Source: Smittium culicis (lineage: Eukaryota; Kickxellomycota; Harpellomycetes; Harpellales; Legeriomycetaceae). Taken from it: a stretch of 16,487 nucleotides of DNA. Of this stretch, positions 8,237 through 16,487 are shown piece after piece. The notes below the pieces were generated by a model that saw only the letters and a program-made list of their open reading frames with translations, was not told where the DNA came from and did not search any database. Position 1 is the stretch's first letter; each line of letters starts with the position of its first letter. The position numbers and the translations under genes were made by a program. The DNA lies in NCBI GenBank assembly GCA_001970855.1, contig LSSN01004632.1, forward strand, positions 1 to 16,487, read 5' to 3'.

Positions 8237-10451
8237 CTAATCTAAATGCGTTTCCAATTGCGTGTACACTACTTCTTGGTAATACTGTGGGATTGAAAAT
8301 TTTTCAATTTCTTTGGCATTACTTAAATCAGGAAGAACTGAGCTACCTAGATGACAGTCATTTTTACAGGAATAAATTAAAATAGTTCCAAACTCCATTC
8401 CAGAGTCAATTGACTCCATGAAGTCTTTTCCTTTAATTAAAGTATTTTTATTATTGGGTACATCTATGTTTGGTTTTTTTGAATTTGTGGTATCAGCGTT
8501 AGTTTTTAATGGTTGATTATTGGATGGTTCGATTATAGATTTGGTGTTTATGTTGTTTGAAAGCTTATCAAAGCCCATAATATGAATGATAGATGGTAGA
8601 ACTTGAAGCTCGAAAGTGCGCTTCCCTTTGCAATATTGACAAACTGGAACGTTGTCTGTAGAATATGAAATTTGATTTTTCTCTGAGGAATCACCATTGT
8701 TGCTAACATCTTCATCATCATCATCATCATCATCATCGCTACCGATTCCGTAGCCTCTAGCTCCATCTATTTTGGGTTTTGCAGCTTTAGCATGTATATT
8801 AAGTTGTTGGTTTTGAGCAGTATTTTTTTCTGGGTTTAACTTGTTGATGTTGCTTGAAGAAGCTAAAGCTTGGTTAGATTTAATGTTATTTTTTTTTGGA
8901 TTTTTAGGAGGTATTAAAAGTAGCTTAGAAACTTCATCATCTATAGAGTAGAATAATGGAGTACCACTAAATTGATATCTAAGTATTTGTTCAGGATTTT
9001 GGCTAACTATACCCATAAATATGTCAAGTGCTGAATCGATACCGTTAGGTAAAATAGTAGATTCATAAGCTTCAGAGGCCCATGACTCGGAGTTATCATT
9101 CTCATCATTGGATATTTTAATGTTTTGTTTTCCTGTAGACATATTCTTGCTTAAAAAATTTTCTGAGATATTAGAATCAGAAAAAGAGTCTAAATGTTCG
9201 TACTCAGAATCAAGATACTGAGCAGGAGCATATGGTAAAATGTTTGGGATAGTATTTTTATTAGAAATAGATAGGTCATTCATAGATGATATTATTGAGT
9301 CTATATTTGATATAATTTTTGCAGGCTTGGCTTTATTTTTTGGAGTAGAATTAGTTTCTTCAGTTTTGATTGATGAAGATTTATCTTTTTCTAGCTTTGG
9401 TATTATTGAGCTTGTGAAGGACTCAGATTTAGTTATATCTTTAATTTCGGCTTCAGTAGTAGACGCGTTATTATCGATTTCGTCAGTATCCCAAATTGAG
9501 CCAAACTATTTAGGAATTAAAAAGAAATGGATTTAGTTTGAATTATTTTTGAATAAATATAAAGTAATATATGATTTGTATATATAACAGATTATAGTTA
9601 TAAGGGCGAGAAGGAGATTAAAATTTAAAATCACAAAAAATAAAGACTTGATTAATTAGAATGAACTGGTATTGGTTAGTACATCGAATTTGGTTTTTTG
9701 TTTTGGCTGAGATTCTTGCACCTGTTTAGGTGCAAGCTTTGTCTTTGCTTTGTTTGATTTAGAAGGCTTTTTTTTGTTTTTTGTTTTTGACAGTTTTTCT
9801 AAGTAGTCCTTGTTTAGTAAGTGCCCTCTAATGACCTTGAAACTATTTAATAGCAATAAAATATAAAATCATATTCTAAACTAGAGAGTAGGTAATAAGA
9901 AAAAAAATTCTATGCAAAAAATACATTTGAATGTAGGGTTGTGTATTTTAGAGAAATAAGCAAGGAGTTTTGTATAGCTATATAGATTCTGAAATAAGGT
10001 ACCTTCCTTGGGCTTTCATGCAATCCTTTTTATTACAGCCCCACAAGTAAATGAATCGCTCGTAAGGGGAATCAGGCAAAGGGGCGTAAATTTGAAAAAT
10101 CAGAAGCATTAGACTTGCACAGTTGTCGCATTTTAAGATGTCTCCTTGAGGGAAAATAGTATTATTTTTATTGGATAGCCATGTCTAGGAAAAATCATAT
10201 TTTCAATGTATAAAATTATTTTTTGAGAATTAATAAATCCAATGTAGCATTCCAAGAAAAAAAAAAGTACAGGCAATCAGTTTAATTCAATCATTACAAA
10301 TCTTTTATAGTAAGATGGTGAGTGATACAAAATAAAGAAATAAGGAAGCACAAATTACAGGTTTTCCGCCAAACTTGCTTATAAAAGGATCGTTTTCATC
10401 TTTAGCGTTCAGCGGGCCGTCGGCATATGAAAGTAAGACATAATCGAGCAT
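8237..10451 (-). CDS. TSR4: TSR4/PDCD2-family protein, uS5 chaperone
   Basis: Family members bind ribosomal protein uS5 (yeast Rps2) as it is made and support 20S pre-rRNA processing and 40S assembly in cytoplasm and nucleus. Exons on the minus strand: 10451-10359, 10184-10003, 9842-9683, 9505-8237 (1704 nt, 567 aa). Seen: N-terminal MLDYVLLSYADGPL, FGGKPTWL (27-34), CDNC (Cys50, Cys53), IFQIYAPLPD (60-69), YERFIYLWGC (72-81) with Cys81/Cys86, and FKVIRGH (93-99). The C-terminal PDCD2 domain has NPEQILRY (315-322), CQYC (Cys434, Cys437), KRTFELQVLP and YSCKNDC (Cys525, Cys529). Each half therefore keeps a CxxC...C pattern suited to zinc. It is longer than yeast Tsr4 (about 408 aa) because of a Lys-rich linker (about 101-144), a Ser/Asn-rich linker and an Asp8 run (402-409). 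Start and every splice are supported by continuous family motifs. Confidence 0.95.
8714..8737 (-). repeat. (ATC)8 trinucleotide repeat encoding Asp8
   Basis: Eight perfect ATC units on the plus strand (GAT on the coding strand) encode Asp402-409 of the TSR4 protein, followed by Glu-Asp. The pure-codon run indicates slippage expansion inside the acidic linker that precedes the C-terminal zinc motif. Confidence 0.9.
9715..9736 (-). repeat. Perfect 9-bp hairpin inside TSR4 exon 3
   Basis: CTTGCACCT (9715-9723) and AGGTGCAAG (9728-9736) are exact reverse complements around a 4-nt loop. On the mRNA strand it reads as a 9-bp stem with an AAAC loop, encoding KLAPKQVQ in the Lys/Gln-rich linker. It lies about 30 nt from the end of exon 3, so it could influence splicing at the exon-intron boundary. 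Confidence 0.6.
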
Positions 10452-11010
10452 GATGCGTTATAAGTTTAAAAAAGGTGAATGAATTAATTATATAAGCTAA
10501 AACGGTTCATATATAAACTATTTGCAAATAATGATAAAAAAAATTTTTTTTTGAGTTTTATTAGTGTGAATCATAGTAGGATCACAAAAAATATACCGCA
10601 TAAAACGTTCATTGGCCATTGCAGCAACTATTAGTAACTATTGGCTAAACCTACATAAGCGATACTAAATATATAAAACTTGGCAGCTTTTTGGTCATAA
10701 ATATAAAGATATTTAATTAAAGGCTACTTTATAGCAAAAATTAGAAATAAATTCACACAGTTTTTTTTAAATTCATTAGCTTTTTCATTGTATTAATTAA
10801 TACTCGTTTGTTATCTATTTACCTAACAAATTATAGCGTAAATAAAAATTCAATCACTAAGGGTAAGACAGTGTAAAAAAATAGCGAAATGAAAGCTATG
10901 ACAAGGAGAAAGGTGATATTTGGCTAAATACAAATATTATTACAATAAATTTTAATAATTTAAGGTAATAGAAACATTTTATTTAAAAAATAATTGCTAG
11001 TATGAAATGA
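10452..11010. other. Spacer between GRX5 3' end and TSR4 start
   Basis: Both flanking genes are on the minus strand. This AT-rich region must hold the GRX5 3' UTR and the TSR4 promoter. A candidate AATAAA for GRX5 lies at 10978-10983. I see no coding frame and no specific promoter element. Confidence 0.6.
10978..10983 (-). terminator. Putative polyadenylation signal for GRX5
   Basis: On the minus strand AATAAA begins 27 nt after the GRX5 stop codon, in an A/T-rich context typical of a 3' end. Confidence 0.4.
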
Positions 11011-11835
11011 CTATTTGGATTCTGTAGGGTTGATAATCTTTTCTTTGATTAGGAGGGCTTCTAGTTCACCAGATTTGTGCATTTCCAAAAGAATATCGAA
11101 TCCGCCAATAAATTCACGGTTGATGTAAATTTGTGGAATAGTGGGCCAGTTTCTTTAAATTAAATTAAATAAAATAGAATACAGATTAACTACAGGTATG
11201 AATAAGAGTAAAAACATAAATAATGGGTATTTGAGAAAAAAAATAACTTACGAAAACTCTTTAATTCCTTCGCGAACTTCAGGATCTTCTAGACAGTTGA
11301 CACCGTTGATATTTTCAACACCATTTACTTGAAGGACTTGGATCGCTGCTCTGCTAAATCCGCACTATTATTAAATAAATTGTATAATTTTGGTAGATAT
11401 GATTTTACTTTGCAGGATGTCATAAAATTACATAAATATATATTGCAAAAAGCTCTTTACCATTGGTTCATCTGGAGTTCCTTTCATGAAAACAGTAACT
11501 TTTGAATCTTCGATATTCTTCAAAAATTAAAAATGACAGGGTGTATAGTTTAGAAGTATAACTTATAACAAAAAAAAATTATTCTTTAATAGGCAAAAAT
11601 CTTACTGATTCAATTAATTTGCGTGCTTGAGAAGAAATGGATCTAAATGCTGTTTTTTTCGACAATGAGGCGCCGACTTGTAATATGGATAGCTTGAAAG
11701 GGCTAGAGAGATTCCTTAGAGCCTATAAAATACAGCAGAAAGATAAAAAAAAAAAAATTAAACTTTAGTACGTACATTCTTCGAATTTTGGTTTATTATT
11801 GTATGGAAATGAAAAGAAGTTACTGTATAGTTCAT
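11011..11835 (-). CDS. GRX5: Mitochondrial monothiol glutaredoxin Grx5
   Basis: Single-domain CGFS glutaredoxin that binds a [2Fe-2S] cluster with glutathione and passes clusters from the Isu scaffold to later steps in the mitochondrial matrix. Exons on the minus strand: 11835-11776, 11722-11606, 11517-11461, 11364-11252, 11152-11011 (489 nt, 162 aa; yeast Grx5 is 150 aa). Seen: an N-terminal leader with Arg/Lys/Ser and no acidic residue until Glu58, consistent with a matrix presequence (possible cleavage near FRSISS, 46-51). Then come KGTPDEP (71-77), the active site CGFS (79-82), WPTIPQIY (118-125) and GGFD (132-135). Lys71, Cys79, WPTIP and the GG-D motif are the glutathione/cluster contacts. 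The second Cys found in yeast GGCD is Phe134 here. The C-terminus [13 protein letters not shown] resembles human GLRX5. A minus-strand in-frame stop just upstream of 11835 supports this start. Confidence 0.96.
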
Positions 11836-12271
11836 CCTGAATGTATTTAGAAGTAATTATCGCTGAATATACCAATTGGAAAAAATATAAGAAAGAAATC
11901 TTAAAATCTTTGAACTGAAACGTTTAAGGAGTATGTTATAATTTATTCATTAATTCTCGCAGGTTTTTCCTTATTTTTTTTTGTTTGAATCAGTTTTGGG
12001 TTTAATGAAGACTTGGTAAACCATTGGCTATCCATCCCAATACATTGATCAGATAAAAATGCTTACAAATCAGATTTCTTTTTGGCTAATCGCACAATGC
12101 CCAATTGAAAGATTTATCGTTTCTAAAGCATAAATGCCTACACTTATAACGCCCTTCATCAGCATTCAAACTACCTAACTATAGATATCGATATAAATTC
12201 CAATAGCCCAATTTCCGTTTATTGCTCCTGATTACTGTTTTCAAGAAAGTATAATTATTAGAAAAATAAAA

Positions 12272-12364
12272 ATGCTGCACTCCGAGTCGATTCTACCTCG
12301 CAGGCGACAATATTTTCAGCAATTTAGCAAGGCTATCAGTTTACAGCTCAAAGCTTACATTTGA
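12272..12364 (+). other. Short ORF, 30 codons, in GC-richer island
   Basis: An ATG-to-TGA frame encoding a basic peptide, with the motif PRRRQYFQQFSK. Its base composition is noticeably less AT-rich than the flanking DNA, and it lies 440 nt upstream of the GRX5 start on the opposite strand and 1.3 kb upstream of PHO85. I recognise no family. It may be a small translated ORF, an exon of an unassembled gene, or chance. Confidence 0.25.
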
Positions 12365-12993
12365 CTCCAAAATATTCAGCTTTAGCTCTATGTACTTTCA
12401 ACACTCAATTCACCCCTATCAACAAAATAAACCGCCTCTTTTATTCGATTAGTTAAAGCGTTTAAATATAATCAGCATAATATAACTCGTCATTTTACAT
12501 CGGATATGCTCCTATTTGGATTGATATTTATTTCTTAAGACTTTTATTGCACCCTGACTTATAGCTTTTTATAGGAAATAAAAACTTAGTTTTAGAACAT
12601 AAATTTACTTGATATATATGAAATCTTTAACTGACTTTTTTTCCCTCGAAATTTAGGGATAAGCATACCACAAAATTTATTATCAAACATTAGTCGTTAA
12701 TAGACTTTGGAAGATCGTTTATTTGCTTTGGCGCTATTTTTATGCTATATTTGTTCTCTTCTATTATCAAGTTTAACTTGCATATTGAACTAACCCTAAA
12801 AATTCTGCATCCAAAAATCTCTTTATTAGTCTAAAGTTATTAATCAGTACTAGGGTTTAAATATTTTTATTTTAATAACTTGGAACTAAAAGTTAGAGAC
12901 TAGAGTATAAGTATAAGGATTATATGTAAAGGGAAACTAATGTCAGCGACTAATCAAAGATATCAGCTTTTGATGATCACTGCCTTTCCTGCA

Positions 12994-13027
12994 GGCTCTA
13001 TTGAGAGCCATTTGGCCTTTATAGCCA
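12994..13027. repeat. Two adjacent short hairpins
   Basis: GGCTCT-ATTG-AGAGCC (12994-13009) is a perfect 6-bp stem with a 4-nt loop. It is followed after three bases by TGGC-CTTTATA-GCCA (13013-13027), a 4-bp stem with a 7-nt loop. The pair sits in a GC-richer patch about 600 bp upstream of PHO85. The GCCTTTAT loop faintly recalls U5 snRNA loop I, but the rest of a U5 is not evident. Confidence 0.4.
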
Positions 13028-13607
13028 GCCAGGAGTCAATTTGCCTAATTTTATTAAATTTTTTTTAAAAAAATTTTCCATTTACAAATTAAACCTCTAT
13101 ATACTTTTAACCAGTAAAAACTGTCTCATGATTGGTGTTTTACTATTTACCTTCACAAGTCTCGAAGGAATAATATAATAATAGCCAATTAAACAGCTTG
13201 CTCCAAAAAAGCTTAAAAGCAATAAAGCAATAAAGCTATTAAAATTTATGCAGAATAAACTTGCCTCTTTCAAACTACAATTTTATTTTAGTTATATTAG
13301 ATATCATTAACAATAATTGAACTCTTATCACCTCTCTTGATATCCAATTTTGATATATCAAGTGTTCTTATAACTTACTTGATTTCTATCCAGAAATACT
13401 CTTGTTGATCTGCATTAGTCAATTGAGTTGGATATACTTCATAATACATAATAAAAACGCTTCGAATCTTTCCGTTTATTCCTATTCATTCAAAGCCTAA
13501 TATACATTGTGAATATTCTTCGATTGTTGCTACACCTGCTCCTTATAACCGCTTTTAATTTGAATCGCTAAGAGATTTTCACTAATTATAACAGCCTATA
13601 GTTGACA

Positions 13608-15455
<1,848 letters not shown>

Positions 15456-15514
15456 CTAAACTCTGATTATTATTAAAAAAATAAAATAATTAATATAATT
15501 ACTTGTAAACGTTG

Positions 15515-15520
15515 AATAAA
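15515..15520 (+). terminator. Putative polyadenylation signal for PHO85
   Basis: AATAAA lies 60 nt after the PHO85 stop codon. Position is the only support, since the hexamer is frequent in this AT-rich DNA. Confidence 0.3.
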
Positions 15521-16256
15521 TGACAGCCTAACTCGATAATAATATTTCGCCTTAATTAAAACTGTTTTTAGATTCGTTTTGTAAAATTTAATATTTTGAA
15601 AGGGATTGATTAATAAATACTCATAATATCTTTATGGTACATAATTTACTATTCATAAATTTACGAGTTTTATCTATTTCTTCCGCAAGAACGATATTTC
15701 GACTAAACTGAGGAGGGTGCCAAAATCTCATAGTTGTTATCTAAATTTATTTTTGGCCTAAAAAACACAAAAAGAGAAAAACTATTGATTTGCGAGTATC
15801 TGTATTAAATATATAATCACTATAAAATTCGAAATTTATGGATATTCATGTTATTAAACAGTATTCTTGATCTTAATTTTATAAATCGAATATCGCTCTT
15901 AATAAATAAAATTCAACATTGTATTAATGAAAAAAAAGCAATAGTAGAAAATTTTTAATGAATTCACATGGTATAAAAATGCTTTTATCTATATATTTAT
16001 TTAGCAATTAATCGATTTAACCATTTCTAATCCAGCTCTCTTTAAAAAAACGAATTTATTAACTAGTTTAAAATTTATAAGTATATTTATTATTTGCAGC
16101 CATTATACAAATAATCATATTTTTTAAGGCCCCAGAATTTAACTGTTATTAATAAATGAAATTGGATATATTTAGTAGATTGAAAATAGTTTACCACCCC
16201 TGAAATGTTTAAAGAGAGTTAACTTTTATTATACCAACGTGGTAATAAATTATAAG

Positions 16257-16273
16257 TCCAATCTTTTATTGGA
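16257..16273. promoter_or_regulatory. CCAAT/ATTGG hairpin, possible HAP-type site
   Basis: TCCAAT (16257-16262) and ATTGGA (16268-16273) form a perfect 6-bp inverted repeat around CTTTT, so a CCAAT box is present on both strands. It lies about 150 bp upstream of a putative mitochondrial-protein start. CCAAT-binding HAP complexes commonly regulate such genes in fungi, so the placement is suggestive. Confidence 0.35.
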
Positions 16274-16419
16274 TAGCCAAAAATTTCGAATAGACTAATT
16301 GCTAATTAATTATACATCAAATAGGAGACATATTAAGTGTTACCATCTTATTGGGTAAAACTAAACCGAAAATCTAAACCAATAAAATAAAGTGAAATAT
16401 TGAACTAAAAAAAAATTTT

Positions 16420-16487
16420 ATGTTAAAGACTGTGCAGTACAGTTTAGAGATATCCTTATCATCTTTTCTTTCGCAAAGGTACTCTAC
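16420..16487 (+). CDS. Partial CDS, 5' end, possible mitochondrial protein
   Basis: From the ATG at 16420 the frame stays open to the window edge (22 codons plus 2 nt). It begins MLKTVQYSLEISLSSFLSQR and continues YST. The segment is Ser/Leu-rich with scattered basic residues, and RYST looks like a matrix-processing site, as in many mitochondrial presequences, although Glu10 is atypical. The product is unknown because the mature protein lies outside the window. The minus strand is also open here from the edge, so the strand is not certain. Confidence 0.35.
   Translation, partial: MLKTVQYSLEISLSSFLSQRYS

Larger units (their letters stand above)
11836..13607. other. Divergent intergenic region GRX5/PHO85
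   Basis: A 1.77-kb region between two head-to-head genes, so it should hold both promoters. Most is AT-rich and stop-dense. Two islands stand out: a 30-codon GC-richer ORF at 12272-12364 and two adjacent hairpins at 12994-13027. A 24-codon ORF near 12059 also starts in an AAAAATGCT context. I identify no conserved protein exon or RNA gene. Confidence 0.55.
15456..16419. other. Spacer downstream of PHO85
   Basis: AT-rich, stop-dense sequence with a candidate AATAAA for PHO85 at 15515-15520. Near its right end are a TACCA-ACG-TGGTA palindrome (16233-16245) and a CCAAT hairpin (16257-16273), which may belong to the promoter of the gene starting at 16420. No gene is visible. Confidence 0.55.

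Noticed and set aside
9240..9536. Plus-strand 98-codon ORF
   Set aside because: It is antisense to TSR4 exon 4, whose minus-strand frame continues from the TAG acceptor at 9506 into the PDCD2 C-terminal domain.
12280..12310. Minus-strand tRNA T-arm-like GAATCGACTC
   Set aside because: The TTC of the T-loop is missing, the stem does not pair, and no D-arm or acceptor stem is found.
12968..13045. Possible C/D box snoRNA starting at TGATGA
   Set aside because: There is no D box (CTGA) at a suitable distance and no terminal stem.
16376..16487. Minus-strand open frame from the right edge (VEYLCERKDDKD...)
   Set aside because: Not excluded, but it soon becomes Phe-rich, AT-derived sequence, whereas the plus strand has an ATG followed by a presequence-like peptide. 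Recorded as the alternative reading.

Overview
The window is AT-rich nuclear eukaryotic DNA. It holds four genes with many short spliceosomal introns (53 to 177 nt, GT...AG), one uninterrupted membrane-protein gene, and the probable first codons of a sixth gene cut by the right edge. Every recognised product is a conserved eukaryotic protein. The CDK is of the Pho85/CDK5 type and the XPC homologue is of compact, Rad4-like size. My inference is an AT-rich, intron-bearing, early-diverging fungus (Zoopagomycota/Kickxellomycotina-like). The sequence alone does not fix the lineage. There is no sign of a bacterial, viral, CRISPR or transposon system.

Layout. 1-2070: spacer with small curiosities, including a possible exon or relic of a dihydroxyacetone-kinase-like gene on the minus strand at the extreme left. 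2071-4455 (+): RAD4/XPC damage-recognition factor, five exons, 641 aa. 4456-6858: long AT-rich spacer with one unassigned 102-codon ORF, an (AT)11 run and several hairpins. 6859-7455 (+): single-exon four-TM protein resembling MARVEL-domain proteins, 198 aa. 7456-8236: shared 3' spacer between convergent genes. 8237-10451 (-): TSR4/PDCD2-family protein, four exons, 567 aa. 11011-11835 (-): mitochondrial monothiol glutaredoxin GRX5, five exons, 162 aa. 11836-13607: 1.8 kb divergent intergenic region with a short GC-richer ORF and a two-hairpin element. 13608-15455 (+): PHO85-like cyclin-dependent kinase, eight exons, 360 aa, with a DYG motif in place of DFG and a 68-residue insertion. 15456-16419: spacer with a CCAAT hairpin. 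16420-16487 (+): 5' end of a CDS whose first residues look like a mitochondrial presequence.

The genes form no pathway or operon. They are independent housekeeping functions: nucleotide excision repair, uS5 chaperoning and 40S biogenesis, Fe-S cluster transfer, and CDK signalling. All exon models were built by hand by joining GT-AG introns so that the reading frame and family motifs continue. Each spliced length is an exact multiple of three. I found no convincing undescribed system. The most unusual solid observations are the altered PHO85 kinase (DYG plus insertion), its 15- and 22-nt first exons, and several compact hairpins in otherwise featureless spacers.
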